Assembly (NCBI GenBank): GCA_049511415.1
Contig: JBEKYC010000020.1
Location: forward strand, 1 to 64,000
DNA: 64,000 nucleotides
Direction of reading: 5' to 3'
Origin: Bog-159 sp049511415
GTDB taxonomy: Bacteria; Acidobacteriota; Terriglobia; Bryobacterales; Bryobacteraceae
In this document: one piece after another, positions 22,485 through 30,605 of the stretch
Numbering within the stretch: position 1 is the first letter of the stretch
Layout: every line of letters starts with the position of its first letter
Made by a program: the position numbers and the translations under genes
Notes under the pieces: generated by a model
Databases searched by the model: none
The model's input: only the letters and a program-made list of their open reading frames with translations
Told to the model about the DNA's origin: nothing

Positions 22485-24602
22485 AAACTCTTGTGCTTCG
22501 CATTGATTTTTGCGGCGGCTGGGCTTTGGGCTCAGGGACCTCCGCCCGCTGCTAAGAAACCGGTCACGGATACATACGGCAAGGTCTCCGTCACCGACGA
22601 TTACCGTTGGCTCGAGAACTTTGAAGATCCGGCGGTGAAGCAGTGGGCGTCTGCGCAAAACAGTCATGCGCGCGCTTTTCTGGATGCTCTGCCGGAGCGC
22701 GAGGCGCTATCCGCGGAACTGCGCAAACTGCTGCAGCCCGCGCAAGCGCGCTACTCTCCTTTCGTGCAGCGTGGCAAGCTGGTCTTTGCGATGAAGAGCC
22801 AGCCGGAACATCAACACCAGATGCTGGTGACGCTCGATTCCGTGGACAGCCTGAGCGGGGAGCGCACGGTGCTCGATCCGGACGCGCTCGATCCGAAGCA
22901 TCTGACGGAGATCGATTTCGCGGTGCCCTCGGTGGATGGGCGCTATCTGGCGGTCTCGCTTTCGAGCGGCGGGAGCGAGGCCGGCGACCTGCACATTTAC
23001 GAAACGGCGACCGGCAATGCGCTCGCGGATGTGATCCCGCATGTGAATTTCGGCACGGCCGGCGGCAGCGTGGTCTGGAATACCGACGGCTCCGGCTTCT
23101 ACTACACCCGCTATCCGCGCGAGGGCGAGCGTCCGGCTGCGGACCTGGAGTTTTTTCAGCAGATATACTTTCACAAACTGGGAGACAAGCCCGAGAACGA
23201 CCGGTACGAGTTGGGTAAGGACTTTCCGAAGATCGCGGAGATCGTTTTGATGGGATCGCGCGACAGCCTGTATATCGGCGCGAGCGTGGCTAACGGGGAT
23301 GGCGGCGACTTTGAATTCTGGACCTTAGTGCCGGGGCATTCGTGGCGCAAGTTGGCCAGCGGCGGCGATCAGGTGAAGCAGATGGTGTTCGGCTATCACA
23401 AAGACATTTACCTGGTCTCCAAGTCGGCCGCACCGCACGGAAAGCTCTTGCACATGGATGTGGCGGAGACGCTGGATCAAGCCAGTACCCTGGTGGCCGA
23501 ATCGCCCACGGTGATCGTGTCGGTGGCGCCCACACCCGACGGACCGCTGGTGAACGAACTCGTGGGGGGACCCGCCGAGGTGCAGTTCCTGCCGGGTGAC
23601 GGAATGCCGGAAACGGTGCATGTGCCGGCCAACTCCAGCGCGGAATGCCAGAATCTGGACGGCGCCGGACCGATCTGTTATGTGGGGAGTTACCTGGAGA
23701 CCGGCGGCTATTTTCATTTCGCTCCGCACACGAACAAGCTCACGCCCACGGCGCTGCGTACTGCGACGCCCGTGCCGTTGGATGGCTTCGTAGTGACGCG
23801 GCGATTCGCGATCTCCAAAGACGGCACAAAGGTGCCGCTGAATATCATCCACCGGAAAGGGATCGCGCTGAAGGGCGACAATCCAACGCTGCTGACCGGT
23901 TACGGAGGTTATAACGTCAGTCTGACTCCTAGCTATCAGGCAGAGTATGTGCCGCTGCTGGAGCGCGGCGTGGTTTTTGTGGAAGCGAATCTGCGCGGCG
24001 GCGGGGAGTTCGGCGAGACCTGGCATGAGCAGGGCAAAGCGCTGAAAAAGCAGAACGTGTTTGACGATTTCGCGGCCTGTGCCAAGTACCTGGTGGCGCA
24101 TAAGTACACGCAGACATCGAAGCTCGCGATCATCGGCGGCAGTAACGGCGGATTGCTGATGGGCGCGGAGCTTACCCAGCATCCGGAGATGTTTCACGCA
24201 GTGGTGTCGATGGTGGGGATTTACGATATGCTGCGCGTAGAGCTTTCGCCGAACGGGCTTTTCAATATCACCGAGTTCGGCACGGTAGTGTTCCCCGATC
24301 AATTCCCGGCGCTGTACGCGTATTCGCCGTATCACCACGTGAAGGACGGCACGCAGTATCCTCCGGTTCTGATGACCACGGGGGATAACGATCCGCGGGT
24401 GGATCCCATGCAGTCGCGCAAGATGGTGGCGCGTTTACAGGCGAGCGGAACCAAGCAACCGGTTTTGTTGCGGACCAGCAGCACGGCGGGGCACGGGATC
24501 GGGTCGTCGGTGGACGAAGAGGTGTCGCTGTGGACGGATATCGACGCGTTCCTGATGCATTATCTGGGCGGGGGGCCGGGCTCGGGGGGGGCGCCAAAAT
24601 GA
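22470..24602 (+). CDS. Prolyl oligopeptidase family serine peptidase (S9A), exported
   Basis: 710 residues. A signal peptide (about residues 1-21, ending LWAQ) places it in the periplasm. An N-terminal segment (TDTYGKVSVTDDYRWLENFEDPAVKQW) and a seven-bladed propeller region precede the alpha/beta-hydrolase domain with GGSNGG (Ser558), the Asp in GDNDPRVDP (Asp641) and STAGHG (His675), a complete catalytic triad at positions close to those of porcine prolyl oligopeptidase. It should cleave short peptides after proline. The start codon overlaps the FG-GAP stop and its own stop overlaps the HAF-repeat gene, so the three form one translational unit. S9A enzymes with signal peptides are common in Acidobacteria, and a role in peptide scavenging is inferred. 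Confidence 0.94.
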   Translation: MNTDKKLLCFALIFAAAGLWAQGPPPAAKKPVTDTYGKVSVTDDYRWLENFEDPAVKQWASAQNSHARAFLDALPEREALSAELRKLLQPAQARYSPFVQRGKLVFAMKSQPEHQHQMLVTLDSVDSLSGERTVLDPDALDPKHLTEIDFAVPSVDGRYLAVSLSSGGSEAGDLHIYETATGNALADVIPHVNFGTAGGSVVWNTDGSGFYYTRYPREGERPAADLEFFQQIYFHKLGDKPENDRYELGKDFPKIAEIVLMGSRDSLYIGASVANGDGGDFEFWTLVPGHSWRKLASGGDQVKQMVFGYHKDIYLVSKSAAPHGKLLHMDVAETLDQASTLVAESPTVIVSVAPTPDGPLVNELVGGPAEVQFLPGDGMPETVHVPANSSAECQNLDGAGPICYVGSYLETGGYFHFAPHTNKLTPTALRTATPVPLDGFVVTRRFAISKDGTKVPLNIIHRKGIALKGDNPTLLTGYGGYNVSLTPSYQAEYVPLLERGVVFVEANLRGGGEFGETWHEQGKALKKQNVFDDFAACAKYLVAHKYTQTSKLAIIGGSNGGLLMGAELTQHPEMFHAVVSMVGIYDMLRVELSPNGLFNITEFGTVVFPDQFPALYAYSPYHHVKDGTQYPPVLMTTGDNDPRVDPMQSRKMVARLQASGTKQPVLLRTSSTAGHGIGSSVDEEVSLWTDIDAFLMHYLGGGPGSGGAPK

Positions 24603-25684
24603 CGAGCACATTCGCTTGGGTGTGCTGCCTTTTTGCATCCGGAGCACTGGCGCAACAGCCAGGAGCCGTCACTTTCACAGCGTTCAGCGCTCCGGGCGCG
24701 AGCACCGGCCAGGACTACGGCACCTACGCCAGCAGCATTAATTCGGCGGGATATATTACCGGTTTCTTCGATACGACCCTGGAAGATCCGGTGGAAAGCG
24801 GGTACGTGCGCGCGAAGGATGGCACGTTCGTCACCTTTGACGGACCCGGCACGTCGCTACACACCACCAACCCCGCGAGTATTAACGCGGCCGGGACGGT
24901 CACGGGAAGCTACTTCGCTTACCCGAACATAGTTCCTTACGGGTTCGTGCGTAGCGCGGATGGCGTGATGACTTCCTTTACCGTTCCGGGCGCGGGCACG
25001 GGAGAACTCGAGGGGGGAACTGTGCCGCAGAGCATCAACGCGGCGGGGGTGATCGCGGGATACTATGCCGATTCGAACGGAGCCGATCGCGGATTCGTGC
25101 GCTCCGCGGACGGGGTGATCACCACGTTTGAGGTTTCGGGTGCGACGGACACTTTGCCGTCGGCGATCAACGATTCGGGGACGATCGTGGGGCGGTGTGT
25201 CGATGCGAGCGGAGCTGCGTTCGGATTTGTGCGCTCGGCCGGAGGAGCGATCAGTACTTTCCGTGCATCGGGCGCGGGTAGCAGTTCGGGGCAGGGGACC
25301 TTCGGGGTCAGCATCAACGCGGCGGGAGCCGTCGCTGGATGGTTCATCGACAGACAGAAGGTATACCACGGCTTCGTGCGCGCGTCCGATGGGACAATAT
25401 CCGAGTTCGACGCGCCGGATGCGAGCCCGGATAACGGTCGAGGGACGCTGGCTGACAGCATTAACGGCGAGGGGATCGTCGTGGGGTACCTCATGGACGA
25501 GGAGTGGATACCGCACGGCTTTGTACGGCTTCCGGGCGGCACGATGAACAGCTTCGAGGTTCCGGGCGCGAACCTGTTTCCGTTTATAGGAACCACGGCG
25601 GTGGACATCAGCAATGCCGGCGTCCTGATTGGGTATTATGGCGACAGCAGCTATGTGGCGCATGGGTTCCTGTTGACGCCGTGA
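24599..25684 (+). CDS. Exported HAF-family repeat protein
   Basis: 361 residues from the ATG overlapping the peptidase stop (ATGA). A signal peptide (MTSTFAWVCCLFASGALAQ) is followed by about seven repeats of roughly 45 residues with the pattern SINAAGxVxGxY, then GFVRSADGxxTxFxVPGA, the signature of probable extracellular HAF-family repeats (TIGR02913). These repeats are thought to form a beta-propeller. Function unknown. Being the last gene of the FG-GAP, peptidase, HAF cluster suggests all three are secreted together. From 25685 to the aroF leader there are about 100 bases with no gene. Confidence 0.85.
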   Translation: MTSTFAWVCCLFASGALAQQPGAVTFTAFSAPGASTGQDYGTYASSINSAGYITGFFDTTLEDPVESGYVRAKDGTFVTFDGPGTSLHTTNPASINAAGTVTGSYFAYPNIVPYGFVRSADGVMTSFTVPGAGTGELEGGTVPQSINAAGVIAGYYADSNGADRGFVRSADGVITTFEVSGATDTLPSAINDSGTIVGRCVDASGAAFGFVRSAGGAISTFRASGAGSSSGQGTFGVSINAAGAVAGWFIDRQKVYHGFVRASDGTISEFDAPDASPDNGRGTLADSINGEGIVVGYLMDEEWIPHGFVRLPGGTMNSFEVPGANLFPFIGTTAVDISNAGVLIGYYGDSSYVAHGFLLTP

Positions 25685-25784
25685 ACGCGAAGCCTGCAGG
25701 GTTCTGCATTCCAAAGATACGGATCCGCAAAGGATCGAGGATTATTGGCACCGCCGTTTTCACGACCGCCGCGCGATACGCCGG

Positions 25785-25814
25785 TTGCTATGGCATGACG
25801 AATTGCCATATACT
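25785..25814 (+). promoter_or_regulatory. Candidate promoter of the aroF attenuator leader
   Basis: TTGCTA (25785-25790), 18-base spacer, TATACT (25809-25814). Transcription would start near 25821, only about 5 bases before the leader-peptide ATG, which has no Shine-Dalgarno sequence, so the leader would be read as a nearly leaderless message. Confidence 0.5.
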
Positions 25815-25825
25815 GGCCCTTTACG

Positions 25826-25885
25826 ATGTCTTTCTTTCACGCCAACTCGTTTAGCTTCCGATTCTGGTTTTCCCGGAATCGGTAG
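25826..25885 (+). CDS. Phenylalanine-rich leader peptide of the aroF attenuator
   Basis: A 19-residue open frame, MSFFHANSFSFRFWFSRNR, with six Phe codons and one Trp. Phe is about a third of all residues, far above chance, and the frame ends in TAG just before the antiterminator strand. It is the analogue of PheL-type leader peptides: when charged Phe-tRNA is scarce, a ribosome stalling on these codons would free the downstream RNA to form the antiterminator. No homology to a known leader is claimed; the call rests on composition, position and the alternative RNA folds around it. The final codons are within hairpin 25858-25882. Confidence 0.75.
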   Translation: MSFFHANSFSFRFWFSRNR

Positions 25886-25947
25886 AGTGGCGTTGGAGAG
25901 AGCTTAGTTTTTGACGAAACCAACCCACTCGCGAGAGTGGGTTTTTT
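25858..25947 (+). promoter_or_regulatory. Transcription attenuator of aroF (Phe-responsive, predicted)
   Basis: Three folds can be read. A pause hairpin pairs CCGATTC (25858-25864) with GAATCGG (25876-25882), inside the leader peptide. An antiterminator pairs GAGTGG-C-GTTGG (25885-25896) with CCAACCCACTC (25920-25930), 11 pairs with one bulged C. The terminator uses 25923-25930 as its 5' arm, so antiterminator and terminator are mutually exclusive. This is the classical amino-acid attenuation layout. Regulation by phenylalanine is inferred from the Phe codons and from the DAHP synthase gene that follows. Confidence 0.72.
25923..25947 (+). terminator. Intrinsic terminator within the aroF leader
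   Basis: ACCCACTC (25923-25930) pairs perfectly with GAGTGGGT (25935-25942) around a GCGA tetraloop and runs into TTTTTT. It lies between the leader peptide and the aroF ribosome-binding site, so it acts as an attenuator, not as an end-of-gene signal. Confidence 0.88.
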
Positions 25948-25971
25948 ATTGGCATTCAGGAGGGCATAAAC

Positions 25972-27012
25972 ATGATCATTTCGATGCGGCCGCACGCCAC
26001 ACGCGAGGAGATCGACCACGTCTGCGAACGGATTCAGGAGTTCGGATATAAAGTCCATTCGATCGAAGGCGAGGCGCGCGTAGTGATCGGCGTGGTGGGG
26101 GTGGGCGATGTGACGGCCTGCCTGGAATCGCTGGAGGCCACGCCCGGCGTGGAGAGCGCGGTGCGCATCTCGGCGCCCTATAAGTTCGTCAGCCGGGAAT
26201 TCAAACCGGAGCACAGCGTGCTGCGCGTCAACGGACTGGAGATAGGCGGCGACGAGTTTATTGTGATGGCGGGACCGTGCTCGGTCGAGTCGGAGCGGCA
26301 GATCATGGAGACGGCCGAAGGCGTGGCTGCAGCGGGCGCGCGCATGCTGCGCGGCGGCGCATTCAAGCCGCGCACTTCACCATACGATTTCCAGGGCATG
26401 GAGTTGGAGGGGCTGAAGCTGCTGCGCAAGGCCAAGGAAGCTACGGGCCTGGCGATCATCACCGAAGTGATGACCGATGCGCACGTGGGCATGGTGGCGG
26501 AGTACACGGACGTTATGCAGGTGGGGGCGCGCAACATGCAGAACTTTGCACTGCTGAAATCGCTGGGCGGCTGCGGGCGTCCGGTGCTGTTGAAGCGCGG
26601 CATGAGCTCCACCATCAAGGAGCTGCTGATGTCGGCGGAATACGTGGTGGCGCACGGCAATCCGAATGTCCTGTTGTGCGAGCGGGGCATCCGCACGTTC
26701 GAAACCGCCACGCGCAACACCTGCGACATCTCGGCGATCCCGGTGCTGAACGAACTGACCCACTTGCCGGTGATCCTGGATCCCAGCCACGCGGCGGGCA
26801 AACGAAGCCTGGTGCCGGCTCTGGCGCGGGCGGGGGTGGCCATCGGCGCCGACGGGCTGATCGTGGAAGTGCATCCGAATCCGGAGAAAGCCATCAGCGA
26901 CGGCGCGCAGTCGCTGACCCTGGCCGATTTCCGCGCCATGATGCAAAATCTACGGCCCTATCTGGAACTGTGGAAGGAAGCGCGGGTCGCGGAAACCGCC
27001 GCGGCTGTGTGA
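25972..27012 (+). CDS. aroF: 3-deoxy-7-phosphoheptulonate (DAHP) synthase, type I-beta with N-terminal ferredoxin-like domain
   Basis: 346 residues. It condenses phosphoenolpyruvate and erythrose 4-phosphate, the first step of the shikimate pathway. AGGAGG (25958-25963) precedes the ATG by 8 bases. Residues 1 to about 67 are the ferredoxin-like regulatory domain (MIISMRPHATREEIDHVCERIQE start), which in the Thermotoga maritima enzyme gives feedback inhibition by Tyr or Phe. The barrel shows AGPCSVES with metal ligand Cys103, FKPRTSPYDFQG (131-142), EVMTDAHV, QVGARNMQNF, LLKRGMSST, and ILDPSHAAGKR with its metal-binding His. Upstream is a predicted Phe attenuator, so both transcription and enzyme activity may respond to aromatic amino acids. 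A short unknown gene follows after 10 bases. Confidence 0.96.
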   Translation: MIISMRPHATREEIDHVCERIQEFGYKVHSIEGEARVVIGVVGVGDVTACLESLEATPGVESAVRISAPYKFVSREFKPEHSVLRVNGLEIGGDEFIVMAGPCSVESERQIMETAEGVAAAGARMLRGGAFKPRTSPYDFQGMELEGLKLLRKAKEATGLAIITEVMTDAHVGMVAEYTDVMQVGARNMQNFALLKSLGGCGRPVLLKRGMSSTIKELLMSAEYVVAHGNPNVLLCERGIRTFETATRNTCDISAIPVLNELTHLPVILDPSHAAGKRSLVPALARAGVAIGADGLIVEVHPNPEKAISDGAQSLTLADFRAMMQNLRPYLELWKEARVAETAAAV

Positions 27013-27022
27013 TACTGCGTTC

Positions 27023-27949
27023 GTGAACTACAAACAAAGGGCGGCGCTGCTCATCATTCTGATTGCGTCGGTGTGCGGCGTGGCGGTGTGGGGTGTGGCG
27101 CGCTACCGCTATCGTTCGTTACGCACGCCCGCGCAGTGGCTGGAGCGTTTGCCCAGCCAGGACGCGGCGGTGCTGTACGTGGATTTCGCGGCGCTCCGAC
27201 AGGCCGGCGTGCTGAAGATGCTGGCCGGTTCGAAGGTGGCCGAAGAGCCGGAATACAAGGTCTTCGTGATGAAGACCGAGTTCGACTACACGCGCGATCT
27301 GGACGCGGTGATGGCGTGTTTCACGCCGCGCGGCAAGTACATGGTGGTGAAGGGGCGGTTCGACTGGAACAGCCTGCAAGGATACGCGCGGGATCAGGGC
27401 GGCACGTGCCGTGACATGCTCTGCCGGATGAACGGCAGCACGCCCGAGCGCAAGATCTCGTTTTTTCCCCTGCGTCCGAACCTGATGGGTCTGGCGGTGA
27501 GTCCGGACGAATGGGCAGCGGCGGAGATGGAGTCCGCAGCCAAGCTGCGGCGCACCCTGGACATGCCGGAAGCGCCGGTATGGGTTTCGGTGCCACCGGC
27601 GCTGCTGAAGAGCGGCGCGGATTTGCCCCCGGGCACGCGCATGTTCGCGCACAGCATGGAAAGCGCCGCCGACGTCAACGTCGCGCTGGCGCCCGCGGGC
27701 AATCGCTTCGAGGCGCGGCTGAATGTGGAGTGCCGCGACGCGCAGCAGGCCGCGGCGCTGGCGGTGGAACTTTCGAATACTACGGCGCTGTTGCGCAGCA
27801 TGATCGAGCGCGAGCACCTGACGCCGAGTCCGCGGGATCTGAGCGGGGTGCTCACTTCGGGGACGTTTAATCACCTTGGCATGCGAGTGTTGGGAAGCTG
27901 GCCGATCGAGCGCGGGTTTGTGGAAGATCTTCTGGGGGGCGGGCTGTAG
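27023..27949 (+). CDS. Membrane-anchored protein of unknown function
   Basis: 308 residues from a GTG, 10 bases after aroF. One N-terminal transmembrane segment (about residues 7-26, LLIILIASVCGVAVWGV) is followed by a large soluble part that would face the periplasm. It begins with a segment PAQWLERLPSQDAAVLYVDFAALRQAGVLKML. That kind of start (a score-like description of each residue set per protein as a fraction of self) is often seen in acidobacterial conserved proteins, but I do not recognise a named domain. It contains three Cys near residues 99-138 (ACF, TCRDMLC). Probably co-transcribed with aroF, though nothing in the sequence links it to aromatic biosynthesis. No function is proposed. 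Confidence 0.75.
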   Translation: MNYKQRAALLIILIASVCGVAVWGVARYRYRSLRTPAQWLERLPSQDAAVLYVDFAALRQAGVLKMLAGSKVAEEPEYKVFVMKTEFDYTRDLDAVMACFTPRGKYMVVKGRFDWNSLQGYARDQGGTCRDMLCRMNGSTPERKISFFPLRPNLMGLAVSPDEWAAAEMESAAKLRRTLDMPEAPVWVSVPPALLKSGADLPPGTRMFAHSMESAADVNVALAPAGNRFEARLNVECRDAQQAAALAVELSNTTALLRSMIEREHLTPSPRDLSGVLTSGTFNHLGMRVLGSWPIERGFVEDLLGGGL

Positions 27950-27961
27950 CGGCCCTCCCGG

Positions 27962-30469
27962 TTAGTCGCAGCGGAGAGCGCGCATGGGGTCGACGCGGGT
28001 GGCGCGTTGCGCCGGGAGATAGCCGGCCAGCAGGGCGACCAAGGCGATACCGACGGTGGCGGCGGCCACTGTCAAAGTGTCGTTAGGCTGAATGCCGTAA
28101 AGCTGCGAGCGGACCATGCGGGTCAGCCCCCAGGCGGCGGGCAGGCCGATGGCGATGCCGATTCCAGTCAGCAGGAAGACGTCACGCATCACCAGCATGA
28201 TGACGTTGCGGCCGGAAGCTCCTAGCGCGATGCGGACGCCGATCTCGCGCGTGCGTTGCGCCACGATGTAGGCCATCACGCCGTAGAGGCCGATGGCGGC
28301 CAGCAGCGTGGCCAGTATGCCGAATCCGGAAGAGAGAGTCGCCACCAGGCGTTCGGTGATGAGCGATTCTTCCATCTGCGTTTCGAGGGTCTTCATCTGG
28401 AAGATGGGCAGATTCGGATCGATATTGCGGACCACCTGGCGCACGCTTGAAAAAGCCTGCTCGGGGCGGCGGGTCGTGCGGATGTAGACGTACATGCCCA
28501 GCACAAACTCCATCTGGTGGTATGGCTGGTAGACTTCGAGGGGCACTTCGTCGCGCATGCTTTCGTACTTGGTGTCGCGCACGACGCCGACGATTTCGAT
28601 ATCCAGCTTGGTGCCCGGATCGCCGCCCATGCCGATGTGCCGGCCGACGGCCATGCCGTCCTTGAAGAAGCGGCGCGCGAATTTCTCGTTGACGATGCAG
28701 ACTTTGGGCGCGTTGCGGCCGTCGGTCATGCGGAAATCGCGGCCCAGCAGGATGGGGATTTGCATGGTCTTGAAGTAATCCGGGGAGATGAACTGCATGT
28801 GCGGGTCCGGGGTTTCGTTGGGTTTGTGCTGGAAGCCTTCGACTGCCATGCTGCTGTCCCACTCGTCGCCGCTGAGGACCGGCATAATCGCCAGGCTGGC
28901 GGACTCTACGCCGGGGAGGGCATCCAAGTTGTCACGCAGGCGGCGAAACAAATCCAGGCTGCGCTCCGGCTTGTAGCCATTCATGGGTGGATCGAGGGCA
29001 AAACCGATCAGGTTGGCGGTGTGGAATCCGGGGTCGAGATCTTTCAGATTACTGAGGCTGCGGATGAACAGGCCCGCGCCGATCAAGAGCAGGAGAGACA
29101 GGGAGACTTGCGCGGCGACCAGGGTTTTGCGCAGTCCCACGGAAGTGCCACCCGCGATGGAGCCGACCTGATCCTTCAGCGTGCCTGCCATATCAGGGCG
29201 CGTGGATTGCAGGGCGGGCGCCAGGCCGAATATAATTCCGGTGAGCAAGGATATGCCGAGAGTGAAGGCCAGGATGCGCCAATCAGGCGTGGTGGAGATG
29301 GTTAAAGGCGAATCGCCCGCGGGAAGAAAATGCAGCAGCGCGCGGTCCATGGAGACGGCCAGCGCCAGGCCCCCCACGCCTCCTGCGAGCGAGAGGAGCA
29401 GGCTTTCCACCAGCAATTGCGACATAATGCGCGAACGGCCGGCCCCGAGGGCCAAGCGGATGGCGACCTCCTTCTGGCGGGCAGTGGCGCGGGCGACTTG
29501 TAAATTGGCAACATTGGCGCAGGCAATCAGGAGGACCAAGCCGACCAGGGCGCTAAGGACCAGCAGGGGGCTGGCAAACTGCCGCCGCAGGCCGGAATCG
29601 CCTTTGGCGGCGGGCAGAAGTTCCATCCACATGGTCAGGAAGGCCTTCTTGGTCTCGGGAGCGGTTTGCGCGAATTCCTTCTGCTGAACCTCCATTTCGA
29701 GCATTTGATGGAAGAACGGCTGCAGCCCGGCTTTGGCCTGCATGATGCTGACGCCGGGCTTCATTCTTCCGAAGACATTCACCCAGCGGCCGCGACGATT
29801 CTTCAAGTTGTAGAACTGCCCCATGGTGGGGTTCAACTCCGCTTCCATCATGACTGGGACGCGAATTTGCGGGGCGGAGCCGGGATCGGTGCCGTCAAAG
29901 CCTGCCTGGCTGACGCCCACGATGGTGATCGGGTAGCCGTCCACCAGCAGCTTTTTGCCGATGACGTCGGGGCTGCCGGCGAAGCGGCTCAGCCAATAGC
30001 GATAGCTGATGACGGCGTAGGGATGGCCGCCGGGCGTCTTGTCGTCGCCGGGGTTGAAGACGCGGCCCAGGGCGGCGCCGACGCCTAAGACCTGAAAATA
30101 GGTGCCGGAGACGAGTTCGCCGTCAACGCGCTCGGTCTTGCCATCGGAGCTGATGCTGAAGGACATATCGTCCCGGCAGAACATGCCGCTGAAGACCTGG
30201 TTGTGGTCGCGGAAGTCTTCATACATGGGATAGGAGAGCTTGTGATAGCCGTTGTTGCTGCCGTAGTGCGGGCCGCGGCCCCAGAACAGAACGAGCTGCT
30301 GGGGATCTTTGACGGGCAGGAGGCGGAGGAGGACCTGATCCACCAGCGTAAAAATGGCGGTGTTGGCGCCGATGCCGAGTGCCAGGGAGAGGACGGCGAC
30401 GGCGACAAAGACCGGTGATTTTTTGAACGTTCGCAAGGCGAAACGCAGGTCGTGTGCGAGATTGCCCAT
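27962..30469 (-). CDS. ADOP-type ABC permease without linked PadR
   Basis: 835 residues from the ATG at 30469; a TTG 18 bases upstream is an alternative start. It begins directly with MGNLAHDLRFALRTFKKSPVF and the first membrane helix (VAVAVLSLALGIGANTAIFTLVDQVLL), so it lacks the extra N-terminal cytosolic helix of the PadR-linked ADOP at 6707-9370. Two MacB-like periplasmic domains and two FtsX blocks follow, with the central VLSALVGLVLLIACANVANLQVARATARQKEVAIRLALGAGR and the C-terminal LPAQRATRVDPMRALRCD. Orphan: no ATPase, membrane-fusion protein or regulator adjoins it. Predicted inner-membrane export or stress-related permease, substrate unknown. No clear ribosome-binding site. The 136 bases between it and the next gene hold nothing obvious. 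Confidence 0.9.
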   Translation of the reverse strand: MGNLAHDLRFALRTFKKSPVFVAVAVLSLALGIGANTAIFTLVDQVLLRLLPVKDPQQLVLFWGRGPHYGSNNGYHKLSYPMYEDFRDHNQVFSGMFCRDDMSFSISSDGKTERVDGELVSGTYFQVLGVGAALGRVFNPGDDKTPGGHPYAVISYRYWLSRFAGSPDVIGKKLLVDGYPITIVGVSQAGFDGTDPGSAPQIRVPVMMEAELNPTMGQFYNLKNRRGRWVNVFGRMKPGVSIMQAKAGLQPFFHQMLEMEVQQKEFAQTAPETKKAFLTMWMELLPAAKGDSGLRRQFASPLLVLSALVGLVLLIACANVANLQVARATARQKEVAIRLALGAGRSRIMSQLLVESLLLSLAGGVGGLALAVSMDRALLHFLPAGDSPLTISTTPDWRILAFTLGISLLTGIIFGLAPALQSTRPDMAGTLKDQVGSIAGGTSVGLRKTLVAAQVSLSLLLLIGAGLFIRSLSNLKDLDPGFHTANLIGFALDPPMNGYKPERSLDLFRRLRDNLDALPGVESASLAIMPVLSGDEWDSSMAVEGFQHKPNETPDPHMQFISPDYFKTMQIPILLGRDFRMTDGRNAPKVCIVNEKFARRFFKDGMAVGRHIGMGGDPGTKLDIEIVGVVRDTKYESMRDEVPLEVYQPYHQMEFVLGMYVYIRTTRRPEQAFSSVRQVVRNIDPNLPIFQMKTLETQMEESLITERLVATLSSGFGILATLLAAIGLYGVMAYIVAQRTREIGVRIALGASGRNVIMLVMRDVFLLTGIGIAIGLPAAWGLTRMVRSQLYGIQPNDTLTVAAATVGIALVALLAGYLPAQRATRVDPMRALRCD

Positions 30470-30605
30470 GTTTGTTGTACTGAGCAAAGGGGAAAAAGTT
30501 ACGAAGATTATGATTGGAGGGCAAAAATGAACTCGCTGTGTCGGACGGAGCTCGATGATCCTTGCATATTATCCACGCCGTGGATGATTTGCAAGGTTGC
30601 CGCCT

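Noticed and set aside
25858..25947. T-box or aptamer-type riboswitch for aroF
   Set aside because: No T-box motif or specifier stem. The Phe-rich leader frame with overlapping antiterminator and terminator explains the structure better.
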